In this document: one piece after another, positions 33,329 through 42,161 of the stretch
Position numbering within the stretch: the first letter of the stretch is position 1
Layout of the letters: each line of letters begins with the position of its first letter
DNA from: Haloarchaeobius salinus
Lineage (GTDB): Archaea > Halobacteriota > Halobacteria > Halobacteriales > Natrialbaceae
Reading direction: 5' to 3'
Assembly (NCBI RefSeq): GCF_024464185.1
Contig: NZ_JANHAU010000008.1
Span: forward strand, 1-64,000
DNA: 64,000 nucleotides
The notes under the pieces: model-generated
The model's input: the letters and a program-made list of their open reading frames with translations, nothing else
Told to the model about the DNA's origin: nothing
Database searches by the model: none
Translations under genes and position numbers: made by a program

Positions 33329-33793
33329 CTATACATAGCTGGCTGTAGCCTTGACCACGTAGTAGTCGATCTGGAACTCCTGCTCGTCGAAGGTTGTAGC
33401 CCACTGCCACGTCTCGCCAGTATCGAGGCGCTCGTGGCTGCTCTGTTCGCTCGCCGAGTCCAACAGTTCGTCCTCGCTCTCGTTCCTATCGTGGAGGGTC
33501 ACCTCGACCACTACGTTCTGGAGCGGGCGGTCGCCCGTGTTCCTCGCGTCGCCCGCCACTACGAGCCCTTTCTGGCCCGCCCGCTGGAACGTGAACCCGT
33601 CGATGATGAGTTCCTCGGACTCCTGTGGTGTGACTGTCCCGACCGGATCTTCGAAGGGGCCTGGATTCTCCGGCGCATTGCGCACGAGAGTTACCGAGAC
33701 ATCCGCCTCATCACCATCGGAGGCGGTACAGCCCGCGAGACTGACGGTTGCCGTTCCAACACCTACCGTCTGAATGAATTGTCTTCGCTTCAT
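33329..33793 (-). CDS. Tat-exported lipoprotein with FxLYD-like domain
   Basis: A 154-residue protein. MKRRQFIQTVGVGTATVSLAG gives a twin-arginine signal with lipobox LAGC (C22). The mature part is a beta-sandwich-like domain of about 120 residues (GLVVAGDARNTGDRPLQNVV) of the FxLYD kind found in many haloarchaeal lipoproteins. It would sit on the outer face of the membrane. Its start overlaps the PrsW gene stop by 4 nt, so it is co-translated with it. Confidence 0.8.
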   Translation of the reverse strand: MKRRQFIQTVGVGTATVSLAGCTASDGDEADVSVTLVRNAPENPGPFEDPVGTVTPQESEELIIDGFTFQRAGQKGLVVAGDARNTGDRPLQNVVVEVTLHDRNESEDELLDSASEQSSHERLDTGETWQWATTFDEQEFQIDYYVVKATASYV

Positions 33794-34761
33794 TGTATTT
33801 GATGCGCGGCCTGGTAGGCATCTGTATACTGCTGGATTTTTCGGTAAAGCAGGTAGCCGAAGCCCCCCACGTACAGTACCACAAAGACGAAGAAGGCGAG
33901 AAGTTGTGGGAGGCCGGTCACGGCCTGGATCAGCCCGCTGCCGATTCCCACTGTGGTGTTGTAGGTCGCGTGGATCACCGCGGCGATGATGAGCCCTTTC
34001 ACGATTATCGGACCGCGGTTCCCAGGGTTGAACTTCGCCAACCCGAGGTAGTAGCCCGCGAACGACGAGTAGATGACGTGCCCGGGCCCGGCTAACGCGC
34101 GGGTCGCAGTGATATCACCGCCGATACCGATCAGGTCCAGACCCAGAGACAGCCCGCCGACCTCTCCGACGACCCGACTGATGTAGATGGCGTTCTCGAT
34201 GGTAGCGAACCCCAGTCCGGCGACAGCGCCGTACACTGCGCCGTCGATAACGGCGGCGAACCGGGCGTCGTTGTACGCATAGAGCCGTACAGCGAGCAGT
34301 TTCACCGACTCCTCCACGGGACCCACGACGATGTAGAAAAACAGCACCATCCCGATACCACCGAGCGCCGCGAAACCCGGCTGAAGCAAGCTATTGAGAA
34401 CGGCAGCGAACCCCGCGGTGAGTACGCCAAGGATGAAGGTAGCTGCGAGCAGCGATAGCGGTTCGCTGGTCGTTACATCACTGTACCAGACGTACCCCGC
34501 CAATGCCAGCGCGGGCAGGGCGGAGAGGAGCGTTAGTACGCCGAGTGAGGGATCGCTCAGAATACTGAGTCCACCGACGGCGAGGAATATCACTAGGGCG
34601 AGCAGGACCAGGAGAACCTGACCGGTCCGAACCGCCACCCAGTAGACCGCGACCGAGGCACTATCGAGGAGTGACCGCCGTTCCCACGATGCGATCCCGT
34701 AGAGGTCCTGCTCGTCGTCCGCGGCCTCGACAGGGTCCGTATCTTTTTCTGAGTCTTGCAT
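33790..34761 (-). CDS. PrsW-family intramembrane metalloprotease
   Basis: A 323-residue protein with a 35-residue acidic N-terminus and about eight membrane segments. The PrsW active-site residues are all present: E150/E151 and K154 in VEESVKLLAVR, E189/N190 in TIENAIYI, H228 in GPGHVIYSS and H264 in VIHATYN. In Bacillus PrsW cleaves an anti-sigma factor; the archaeal target is unknown. The linked lipoprotein could be a substrate or partner, by context only. Confidence 0.9.
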   Translation of the reverse strand: MQDSEKDTDPVEAADDEQDLYGIASWERRSLLDSASVAVYWVAVRTGQVLLVLLALVIFLAVGGLSILSDPSLGVLTLLSALPALALAGYVWYSDVTTSEPLSLLAATFILGVLTAGFAAVLNSLLQPGFAALGGIGMVLFFYIVVGPVEESVKLLAVRLYAYNDARFAAVIDGAVYGAVAGLGFATIENAIYISRVVGEVGGLSLGLDLIGIGGDITATRALAGPGHVIYSSFAGYYLGLAKFNPGNRGPIIVKGLIIAAVIHATYNTTVGIGSGLIQAVTGLPQLLAFFVFVVLYVGGFGYLLYRKIQQYTDAYQAAHQIQ

Positions 34762-34765
34762 GTGG

Positions 34766-34799
34766 TTTCTGTCAGAAAGTGGTTCGCTTTTTCAGCGAA
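34766..34799 (-). promoter_or_regulatory. Two inverted repeats upstream of prsW
   Basis: TTTCTG-T-CAGAAA at 34766-34778 and TTCGCT-N5-AGCGAA at 34783-34799. They lie 5 and 22 nt before the PrsW ATG and could be a regulator site or leader hairpins. No TATA element is obvious. Confidence 0.35.
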
Positions 34800-35243
34800 G
34801 TAAAGAATGAACCTAGCAATCGATGCCTCACAGACCCTTAGTTAGGTATGAACTCTGGACGAGCGTCAAACCACAGTTTGTCTCAGTTAATCAACTGTGA
34901 GGCCTGGAGTGACAGAACGACGTTCTCATACTAACTACACGCTCTGTACGCACCTTTGGAAACGCTGCTGGCAGAACAAACCTCCGCTGGCGACAGAATG
35001 ATTACTCGTAGACGGTAGGATGAGCTAGATATGTGCTCGAGGCCTTCTTCAAACGTCCGAAATCACGTGCGTAAGGTGGTGAACGATAGGCACATGTTTC
35101 TGACGGTGGCTTGTAGGACGAAGGTACCAAGCGCCCTACCGTCGAATTAGAGGGAGAACTGTTCCTTCGCCCGCTTCTTTCGGTGCCCTCAGAGGGTGTA
35201 TTCGGTACGGGGATGGTCATTCCACCATCACTCAGGTGGCAGG
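34800..35243. repeat. Intergenic stretch with nested inverted repeats
   Basis: About 440 nt without a gene. GCCTCACAG (34825-34833) and CTGTGAGGC (34895-34903) form a perfect 9-bp inverted repeat 61 nt apart. Inside, CACAGTT (34872-34878) pairs with AACTGTG (34893-34899), and CAGTT/AACTG forms a small palindrome at 34884-34897. It could be a non-coding RNA, a protein-binding region, or a degraded miniature element. No target-site duplication was seen. Confidence 0.4.
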
Positions 35244-36089
35244 TCACTTCTCTTCATCAAGCCACGCCTCCTTTGCGTCCTCGGCCGACTCACCGACCTT
35301 CCGACCACGGAAGCCGAATATCTCACCGTATCCCGACTGCGACATCAGGACCGGAACGAACGATTCGTCGGCGAGGAGAAACCCCTCCTCCGATTTTGCG
35401 TATGCTTCTCCCTCCTCAACTCGCTCGAAGTTCCGTGCGAGCAGTTCGTACGTTTCGTCCCCGGGCGGCTTCTCGATTTTGTCGAAAATCTCGAAGTAGT
35501 TCGTCACAGGAGCATGCATCGGAGGCTCCTCCGAGACCGCACCCTCGTTGTTGAGGAACGCCTGGATCAGCATCTCGGCTTTCGCGACCGAGTTCGGTTG
35601 CTGGACCTTCCCAGTCTCGATAGAGACGACCGGTCCAGTCGAACTGAACGCTCCGTCGACGACTGGCGTCTCATTGATAACATAGGCAATCGGGAGCTGT
35701 GAGACGATCTCAAGCGCGCGGGGCTTCCCCTCTGAGACGAATGCGACCGGCTCGGGGGTCGCATGGGTCGTATGGAAAGAGATGGTATCGCAGTCGGCCG
35801 TCTCCGCCACGAGTTGGGCGGCGAGGCGCCGCTCACGGTCGTTGGCTTTCGGGTCACCCGGGAACACCCTGTTCATGTCCACGTCGAGAAAGCGGCGATG
35901 CAAGATAGACGCCGGCGGATTCGCGACGATGAACTTTACGGCCCGCTCAAATTCGGGCGACGGCTTGAGGATACGCTGGATCGCGCGGGCGCCTGTCGGT
36001 TCGTCTCCGTGCATGTTGCAGACCACAGCGAGATCCGCGTCGCCCGGGCCGAATTCCACAACGTCAGGGGCAATATCCTGGTCGAACAT
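35244..36089 (-). CDS. Succinylglutamate desuccinylase/aspartoacylase-like hydrolase
   Basis: A 281-residue zinc hydrolase of the M14-like AstE/AspA family. NMHGDEPTGARAIQRIL provides the zinc ligands H27 and E30, SFHTTHATPEP the third histidine, VDMNRVFPGD the DxNRxxPG substrate arginine motif, and SIETGKVQ the catalytic glutamate. Family members release an N-acyl group from amino acids. The substrate here is unknown. No membrane segments. Possible second initiation sites are not better placed. Confidence 0.9.
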   Translation of the reverse strand: MFDQDIAPDVVEFGPGDADLAVVCNMHGDEPTGARAIQRILKPSPEFERAVKFIVANPPASILHRRFLDVDMNRVFPGDPKANDRERRLAAQLVAETADCDTISFHTTHATPEPVAFVSEGKPRALEIVSQLPIAYVINETPVVDGAFSSTGPVVSIETGKVQQPNSVAKAEMLIQAFLNNEGAVSEEPPMHAPVTNYFEIFDKIEKPPGDETYELLARNFERVEEGEAYAKSEEGFLLADESFVPVLMSQSGYGEIFGFRGRKVGESAEDAKEAWLDEEK

Positions 36090-36303
36090 GTAGTCGATAA
36101 TAGACTCTACATGCGTAAAGTCCCCCCGCCAGTTGGATCGTTCAAAGCGGTGCCAACGATGAATACGCGCCCTGTATCTTGTACGCCAGTTTTATAATAA
36201 ACTGGAGGTTTCAATAAATGCAACATTTACTGATTGGGATGTGGGATGCTTGGACGCCCAGCAGTACAACGCGCAAGCACTCTGACACCCAAGAAGACAT
36301 TTG

Positions 36304-36705
36304 ATGACTGATACTCCCTCACGCCGCCAGGTCGTTGCGACGATAGCCCAGGTTGGGCTGGTTGTTGGGAGCGGCTGTCTGACGCTCAGCCCCACAGTCA
36401 CGATGGAGACGACCGAGTCGGCAATGGTCGAGCAACTCTCGGTGACCGAGCTCTGAGTCAGCAGGAGTGTCGCGACGACGGTGACGTTGACGCCGGCAGC
36501 AACCACGACGACTGGCGTCATGAAACTCGTCGTGTTCGCCGAACGTCGCAGTACGTTCGACTCGACGACGGTAGAGAGTGGGCAGAGGAGTGTGACGATG
36601 TATCTCCCCACAAAGCAGAACGCAACGCTCACCGCAGTGAGTGCAGTCAATGGGATTGTCGTGGAAAGACGTACGCTCGCTATCGGTGGGAACGAACTCT
36701 TCTAA
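36304..36705 (+). pseudogene. Tat lipoprotein gene with an in-frame TGA
   Basis: An ATG at 36304 starts a Tat lipoprotein signal (SRRQVVATIAQVGLVVGSGC). After 50 codons a TGA (36454-36456) interrupts. The same frame continues with protein-like, beta-rich sequence (VTLTPAATTTTGVMKLVVF, SVTMYLPTKQNATLTAV, then GIVVERRTLAIGGNELF) to a TAA at 36703-36705. The two parts match one short secreted beta-domain lipoprotein of about 134 residues. Halobacteria do not recode TGA as far as known, so this reads as a nonsense mutation; a GTG at 36481 could restart the second part. Confidence 0.55.
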
Positions 36706-36812
36706 ACTCGAAGCTGCGGGTGCACTCTGTCGAGATGATAACGGTTGGACCAGTCAGTGCGCCACGGTTATAGACCCACAGGATTACACGTGCGTAGCCC
36801 GTAATACGAGTG

Positions 36813-37043
36813 ATGGCCAACAGAAGTCCGGTGAAACGACTGAAACAGAATCGATGGATGACAGTGAATATCGCATCCATACTCGTGCAGGCCGGCTTCG
36901 CACTCTGGCGGGGGAACAAGAACCGCGCTGCACTCCTCCTCGGAACAGCAATGATCGCTTCTCGTTATCGGAGACTCTCGTACATTATACAGGGGGCGAT
37001 CACAGCAAATGATATTCGCAAGAAGTTCACCGCCAGTCAGTAG
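36813..37043 (+). CDS. Small protein with one hydrophobic segment
   Basis: A 76-residue protein starting MANRSPVKRLKQNRWMTVN. A basic head is followed by a hydrophobic stretch (about 18-32) and a second, weaker one near 40-50, then YIIQGAITANDIRKKF. The composition is basic, unlike most chromosomal haloarchaeal proteins. No family is recognised. It may belong to the mobile scar around the integrase stump. Confidence 0.45.
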   Translation: MANRSPVKRLKQNRWMTVNIASILVQAGFALWRGNKNRAALLLGTAMIASRYRRLSYIIQGAITANDIRKKFTASQ

Positions 37044-37364
37044 TATTGACTGTCTTTCCCCGTTTCACATTGGAGAGGGACTCGAAGCAATTAGAAAGGG
37101 TACACGAAGGTATCCATAGCTGGTCCGGCCGGACTCTCACTGGTGTCTCGGTCTCCGCTTGGAAGCTGTTCTGGACTGTGTCGACGGGTGTGAGATTTAC
37201 GAGAGCGCTTACTGGGGCTTGCAGACGAATCTGGGGTTCCGTGAGAACCTCGCTGCCAACGAGTGCGCTCGTGGATTCAATACGAGTCGGCACGTGAGCG
37301 GACGCCGTTAGGGCACGCCCATCGCGACCAGATTCGCGATTCCTAAGTGTCAGAGAATCGTGTG
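37044..37364. other. Intergenic stretch without a supported gene
   Basis: About 320 nt. Both strands carry open frames of about 85 codons that mirror each other with unusually low acidic content; I could not decide that either is real. Lower G+C than the surrounding chromosome is in keeping with foreign or decaying DNA. Confidence 0.35.
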
Positions 37365-37514
37365 ATGTACCGACAGGCAGTCAACAGCCTCCTGAACGAG
37401 ATCGCGGAAACAGAGCAGTACAACAAGATCGCCTGTCTGGCGGCCGATCCGAAGCAGTTTCTGTTCACTGGTTCGTCCGAGAAGACGCATTACAGGTTCC
37501 TATACCCGCTGTAG
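37365..37514 (+). CDS. Possible small CDS (49 residues)
   Basis: ATG at 37365 opens 49 codons (MYRQAVNSLLNEIAETEQYN, ending SEKTHYRFLYPL). Helical and mixed-charge, plausible as a small protein or the start of a decayed one. No family recognised. It precedes the integrase stump. Confidence 0.3.
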   Translation: MYRQAVNSLLNEIAETEQYNKIACLAADPKQFLFTGSSEKTHYRFLYPL

Positions 37515-37773
37515 TCCCACCTCCCACAGCCACCCGATTTAATATAGTAATATGTGATTTATAGATTCTCCATCTGCCAGAAATCGGTCGGGAGACCCTC
37601 TAGAAGGGCGGAGATCGGCGTTCCAGAATCGAGAGTAGATTGGGTATGATTAGTATAGTAATCACGACCACTTTACAGTACCCCGTCGCCGTCGAGGAAG
37701 CGCGAATGCTGCAAGCGCCTCACAACGGCGCTTCCCCGGGGGGTAGAGGCACCGAGACCGGGGCCGAAGAACG

Positions 37774-38181
37774 GTGGACAGCCGGTGGATGCCCGACCGA
37801 CCGCTTTCGACGCCACTCGACGACAGCTTCGAGCGCTACCCCCAGGACAAGGGGAAAGGCCGCAGTGGCGATGGCGGGAACTACCGACGAAACGCTGCAC
37901 ACGAGCTCGAGCGGTTCGTCAAGTGGGCCGCCGGCGACCGCGGCGCCGACGACTGGACCGCGATCTTCCCCGACGACGTCGACAGCGAGCCGACCTTCGA
38001 CGACCTCGATGAACACGTGTTCCGGGAGTACACCCGGCATCTCGGTGGATATCAAGGACTCAAGCAGAACACGGTACAAACCTATTTCTGCTATATCTCT
38101 GCGTGGTGCGGGTGGTGTGTCAACGAGGGCTATCTCGAGGCACATTACTTCGGATTCCCTGTCCGAACCACGCTTCCTTGA
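37774..38181 (+). pseudogene. Truncated tyrosine-type integrase (N-terminal domain only)
   Basis: About 131-135 residues (GTG at 37774 or ATG at 37789). The segment AAHELERFVKWAAGD, then FDDLDEHVFREYTRHLGGYQ and NTVQTYFCYISAWCGWCVNE, is the SAM-like core-binding domain of XerC/phage integrases. The frame stops at 38181 and the next gene begins at 38229, so the catalytic domain (R..HxxR..Y) is absent. It is a stump left by an integrated element or deletion. It could at most bind DNA. Confidence 0.72.
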
Positions 38182-38228
38182 ATATGTTCGGAGGACCACC
38201 CATGCGACTCGAGGCCATACGATGATCT

Positions 38229-38849
38229 ATGCCCGGGTTCCCATCTCCGTTCGGAGGCGAGGACGGCGGTCTCTTTGATTCCGACGATGAGTTCGTCCCC
38301 GATAACGTCCCGACGCCAGGGCCGTTTCTCGACGGGCAAGACGTCCTCGCCGGGTCGGACCACGTCATGTTCCACAGATTGACGCATGAACTCTTCGAGG
38401 AGCGGAAGGTGTACGATATGACGTTCAACTACAACCTCGCACGGTTGAACCTCGATACACGCCATCCCGGCGCAGGCTATCGGTATGCGGTGGAGTCGTC
38501 CGATGCCGACGACGCCATCGACGCCGACGACATCGAGACCGTACTGCGAGCCGAATTCACCCCCACGACACCGTTCTGTCCGCAGACGCACACCCTGACA
38601 ATCGGATCGTTCAGGGCCTGGAACGGCCTGTCGGATCGTCACGAGTACGACCTCGTTCGCGTCAGGGCAGCGCCAATGCACCACCAGAGTGAAACGATCA
38701 ACGAACAGCTCGTGGAACTCGAAACGACGTTCCTCGAGGAGGGCGACCCCGAAGCAGCACCGACCGAAGCCCGCGAGGTCGGCTCGAACCCGATGGAGCG
38801 CGCGATGAAGGAAGAGGGGACCAGTCGCGGTCCCCAGGCACCGTTCTGA
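38229..38849 (+). CDS. Conserved haloarchaeal protein of unknown function
   Basis: A 206-residue soluble acidic protein. An N-terminal Gly/Pro/Asp-rich region (about 1-40) precedes a compact domain: MFHRLTHELFEERKVYDMTF, LNLDTRHPGAGYRY, and FTPTTPFCPQTHTLTIGSFR followed by a helix ETINEQLVELETTFLEEGDP. The CPQ/SFRAWN pattern recalls the fold of MIP18/PaaD-type iron-sulfur proteins, but I cannot confirm this. It appears to be a resident chromosomal gene at the border of the scar. Confidence 0.78.
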   Translation: MPGFPSPFGGEDGGLFDSDDEFVPDNVPTPGPFLDGQDVLAGSDHVMFHRLTHELFEERKVYDMTFNYNLARLNLDTRHPGAGYRYAVESSDADDAIDADDIETVLRAEFTPTTPFCPQTHTLTIGSFRAWNGLSDRHEYDLVRVRAAPMHHQSETINEQLVELETTFLEEGDPEAAPTEAREVGSNPMERAMKEEGTSRGPQAPF

Positions 38850-39184
38850 GACGGAGGCGAGTGTAGCGGTCCCCACATCGAGTCCAGTTGCACGACGCCG
38901 GGAACCACCTGGACATCCTCACGAGAAGTGCGATGGTACCGACGGCTAGGTGTGACCTCCTCCTCACCGTATACGGCGAGGCTTCCCGTCCCGCAGTTGG
39001 GATCGATCAGTGCCGTCAGATGGGGCAGGACTCCGATGGCTGTCGCTTCGCGTGGCGAATTCAGCAGAACATAGCAGGGACGTGTATTGGACGACAGGTC
39101 GCGAAGCTGGTTTCATGAGTGCCGACCTATACGAAGACGCGGGAGTTCGATGCGAGGCCGGTGCCAGCGCGACGGACTAGCCGC
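38850..39184. other. Intergenic stretch without a supported gene
   Basis: About 335 nt between the end of the conserved protein gene and the stop of the oxidase gene (convergent). No gene, repeat or clear terminator was seen. Confidence 0.4.
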
Positions 39185-40927
39185 TCAGTCATCGCCTTCC
39201 TCCCCACCGTCCAGGATGGCGGGGATCCGTTGCTCCGCGAACCACTGCCACTCCCGGCCGACCGAGTCCTCCGCTTCGATGTTCCATGGATCGCCAGTCG
39301 TTACACGGGGTCCCTCGAGCCACGAGACGACGAGATTCCAGACGAAGATGATCTGGCCGACCGCGAGGACGAACGCGCCCACCGTCGCGAGCATGTGGAG
39401 ATCGGTGAAGTACGAGAGCGGTCCTACCGTCACGTCGTAGGCGGCGTAGCGGCGGGGCATTCCACCGTAGCCGAGCATCACCATCGGGAAGAACGTGAGG
39501 TTCGTCCCAACCATACTGAGCCAGAAGTGGATGGCCGCGAGCCGACGCTGGTACCATCGCCCCGTGAACAGGGGGAACCAGTAGTAGACGGCTGCGAAGA
39601 CGGCGAAGGCGATGCCGCCCATGATGACGTAGTGGAAGTGCGCGACGACGTGGTAGGTGTCGTGGAGGACGAGGTCGACGGGGATGGACGCCTCGAACAC
39701 GCCGGTCACCCCGCCGATGATGAAGTTCGCGATGAACCCGATACAGAACAGCATCGGTGCCCGAAGCCGGATCTTCCCGTTCCACATCGTCGCGATCCAG
39801 TTGAACGTCTTCACCGCCGAGGGCACCGCAATAGCGATCGAGACGGCCATGAACGACGCCCGCAGTCGCGGGTCGATGCCGCTCGCGAACATGTGGTGGG
39901 CCCAGACGCCGAAGCTGAGCACGCCGAGCGCGAGCGTAGAGTAGACGACGAATTTGAACCCGAACAGCTTCCGGCCCGTGAACTTCGGCAGGATGTAGCT
40001 GACGAGCCCCATCGGTGGGAGGACGAGGATGTACACCTCCGGGTGTCCGAAGAACCAGAACAGGTGCTGCCAGAGGATCGGTGAACCACCCTCGACGGTG
40101 AAGAAGGTCGTCCCGACGTTCCGGTCGAGCAGGAGCATGACCAGCGCGCTCCCGAGCAGTGGGAACGCGAAGAGGATCTGTGCGGACTGGACGAGCACCG
40201 TCCACGAGAACATGTCGAGCGTCGCCCAGCCCGTCTCCTCGTCCCGCTCCGTGAAGATGGTCGCGATGAAGTTGATCGCCCCCATCGTCGCGCTCACACC
40301 GGTCAGGTGGAGTCCAAGCGCCATCAGGTCGACACCAGGGTTCGACTGCTCGATGGACAGGGGGGCATACATCGTCCAGGCAGTCTGGGCACCCTCGATT
40401 CCCTCGATGAACGGGCCCATCAGTAGACCGCCCCAGATGAGCAGGGCACCGGGCGGCAGCAACCAGAACGCGATGGCGTTGATCCGCGGGAAAGCCATGT
40501 CGTCTGCCCCGATGAGCAGCGGCAGGAGGTAGTTCGAGAACGCAGCGAGGATCGGGGTCCCGAACAGGAACAGCATCGTCACGCCATGGCTGGTCAGGAG
40601 TGCGTTGTAGAGACCGTAGCTGAGGACGTCGACCGGTGGGGTGAGGAGTTCGACCCGCATCAGCAGCACTGCAATCCCGCCCCAGGCGAACGACAGCACA
40701 GCGAACAGTCCGTACAGGAGCCCGATATCCTTGTGGTCCACCGTCGTCAGCCAGCGGACGAGCCCATCCGGTTTCTCCACGTGTGTGGGCTCCTCACCGT
40801 CGGTCCCGTATACACCGCCGGCCAGCGCGTACGACTGCCAGTTTGCGCGCCGCGAGATGACGCCGAGGGCCCCAAACAGTATGACGGCTGTGACAACCGT
40901 GAGAAGGAGTTCACTTCCGTATGCCAT
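39185..40927 (-). CDS. Haem-copper oxidase subunit I (A-type)
   Basis: A 580-residue protein with about twelve membrane segments or more. Haem ligands: the histidine in LLTSHGVTMLFLF and the one in VVAHFHYVIMGG. CuB site: FGHPEVYILVLPPMG (His with cross-linked Tyr) and WAHHMFASG. The glutamate in GHPEV and the lysine in SAVKTFNW belong to the D- and K-proton pathways of A-type enzymes. It reduces oxygen to water while pumping protons. No subunit II or III gene is adjacent, so partners lie elsewhere. The start at 40927 (MAYGSELLLT) avoids a non-family extension. Confidence 0.95.
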   Translation of the reverse strand: MAYGSELLLTVVTAVILFGALGVISRRANWQSYALAGGVYGTDGEEPTHVEKPDGLVRWLTTVDHKDIGLLYGLFAVLSFAWGGIAVLLMRVELLTPPVDVLSYGLYNALLTSHGVTMLFLFGTPILAAFSNYLLPLLIGADDMAFPRINAIAFWLLPPGALLIWGGLLMGPFIEGIEGAQTAWTMYAPLSIEQSNPGVDLMALGLHLTGVSATMGAINFIATIFTERDEETGWATLDMFSWTVLVQSAQILFAFPLLGSALVMLLLDRNVGTTFFTVEGGSPILWQHLFWFFGHPEVYILVLPPMGLVSYILPKFTGRKLFGFKFVVYSTLALGVLSFGVWAHHMFASGIDPRLRASFMAVSIAIAVPSAVKTFNWIATMWNGKIRLRAPMLFCIGFIANFIIGGVTGVFEASIPVDLVLHDTYHVVAHFHYVIMGGIAFAVFAAVYYWFPLFTGRWYQRRLAAIHFWLSMVGTNLTFFPMVMLGYGGMPRRYAAYDVTVGPLSYFTDLHMLATVGAFVLAVGQIIFVWNLVVSWLEGPRVTTGDPWNIEAEDSVGREWQWFAEQRIPAILDGGEEGDD

Positions 40928-41054
40928 TGGAGGCCCGTTTCCGACAGATACCCAAGGCCGTTGTCGGGAATATGTTCGCGACGAGCCCCCACCGGATGGG
41001 TTCAACAGTACCAGTCAGAAACCGAGGACCCGATCACGTCAGTTCCCGGAACGG

Positions 41055-42161
41055 TCAGAGCGGTTCCCAGTCTCGCGGTGAGTCGTTCAGCCGCTCGTGA
41101 CTGGTTTCGGTGACGACGACGAGATCCTCGATACGGACACCGAACTCTCCCTCCAGATAGACGCCGGGCTCGACCGAGAACACCATTCCGGGTTCGAGCT
41201 CTCTATCGTTTCCCGCAACGATGTACGGTGGTTCGTGCACCTCCAGCCCGACGCCGTGGCCGGTGCGGTGGACGAACTGCTCGCCGTAGCCAGCCTCCTC
41301 GATGACCTCGCGGGCGGCCGCGTCTATGGCCGCGGCGGTGACGCCGGGTTCGACGGCGTCGACGGCGGCGTTGTGGGCTTCGCGAACGACGTCGTGGACT
41401 TCGTCGAACCCGTCGGGTGGGTCGCCCGCCAAGACGACGGTCCGGGTCTGGTCGCTCGGGTAGCCGTCGACGCGGGTGCCGAAGTCCAGCACGACGGGGT
41501 CGCCGGCCTGTATCTCGCGGTCGCCGTGGCGGTGGTGTGGCTGCGCGCCGTTCGGACCGCTCCCGACGATCACCTCGAAGGAGACGCCGTCCCCGCCGAA
41601 CTCGGCGAGCTGGGCTTCGATCTCCTGGGCGAGCTCGGTCTCGGTGAAGCCGACGGCCTCGTCGCCCAGCCGACGGACTGCCATCACGGCCCGGTCGGCT
41701 ACCTCGCCGGCCGCCCGGAGCGCGTCGAGTTCGTTCTCGTCCTTCCGGATGCGCAACGGTGCGAGCACGTCGCTCGCGAGGCCGAACGAGGCGTCGGGCA
41801 GGACCGCCCGGAGGTCCTGGCTGAAGCGGGCCCACATGCGGTCGTCGACGAGGAGACTGCCGCCGTGGAGGTCGCGCTCGTCGGCGACCTCCCGGACGAG
41901 TGCGAGCGGGTCGTCGCCGTCGTCCCAGACGCGAACGTCGTCGACGACCGACCCGCCGAGGATCTGGGACTCGTACATCGCCGGCGCGACGAAGACGGGC
42001 TCCTCGTCGGGTGTGACGAACAGGAGCAGGTGTCGCTCCATCGGCTCGTCGGTGAACCCCGAGAGGTAGCCCATGTCGACGCTCGGGAACAGGACGGCCG
42101 CGTCGGCTCCCTCGCTGGCGAGGGCTTCCTGGCAGGCGGCGATTCGCTCGCGGTGGCTCAC
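41055..42161 (-). CDS. M24-family peptidase (Xaa-Pro aminopeptidase/creatinase type)
   Basis: A 368-residue cytosolic protein with the N-terminal creatinase domain (about 1-130) and the pita-bread catalytic domain. All five metal ligands are present: D226 and D237 (LDFGTRVDGYPSDQTRT), H302 (RTGHGVGLEVHE), E331 (SVEPGVY) and E345 (RIEDLVVV). It cleaves Xaa-Pro dipeptides or related amides. The start is a GTG at 42161 overlapping the TGA of the racemase gene (GTGA). It ends the HyuAB operon, suggesting use in peptide or amide breakdown. Confidence 0.92.
   Translation of the reverse strand: MSHRERIAACQEALASEGADAAVLFPSVDMGYLSGFTDEPMERHLLLFVTPDEEPVFVAPAMYESQILGGSVVDDVRVWDDGDDPLALVREVADERDLHGGSLLVDDRMWARFSQDLRAVLPDASFGLASDVLAPLRIRKDENELDALRAAGEVADRAVMAVRRLGDEAVGFTETELAQEIEAQLAEFGGDGVSFEVIVGSGPNGAQPHHRHGDREIQAGDPVVLDFGTRVDGYPSDQTRTVVLAGDPPDGFDEVHDVVREAHNAAVDAVEPGVTAAAIDAAAREVIEEAGYGEQFVHRTGHGVGLEVHEPPYIVAGNDRELEPGMVFSVEPGVYLEGEFGVRIEDLVVVTETSHERLNDSPRDWEPL

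Noticed and set aside
36192-36650. Minus-strand open frame of about 150 codons
   Set aside because: Hydrophobic but antisense to the Tat lipoprotein remnant, whose plus-strand signal peptide and beta domain are recognisable.
37027-37297. Mirrored open frames of about 85 codons on both strands
   Set aside because: Neither shows start signals or domains, and the acidic content is too low for a resident gene.
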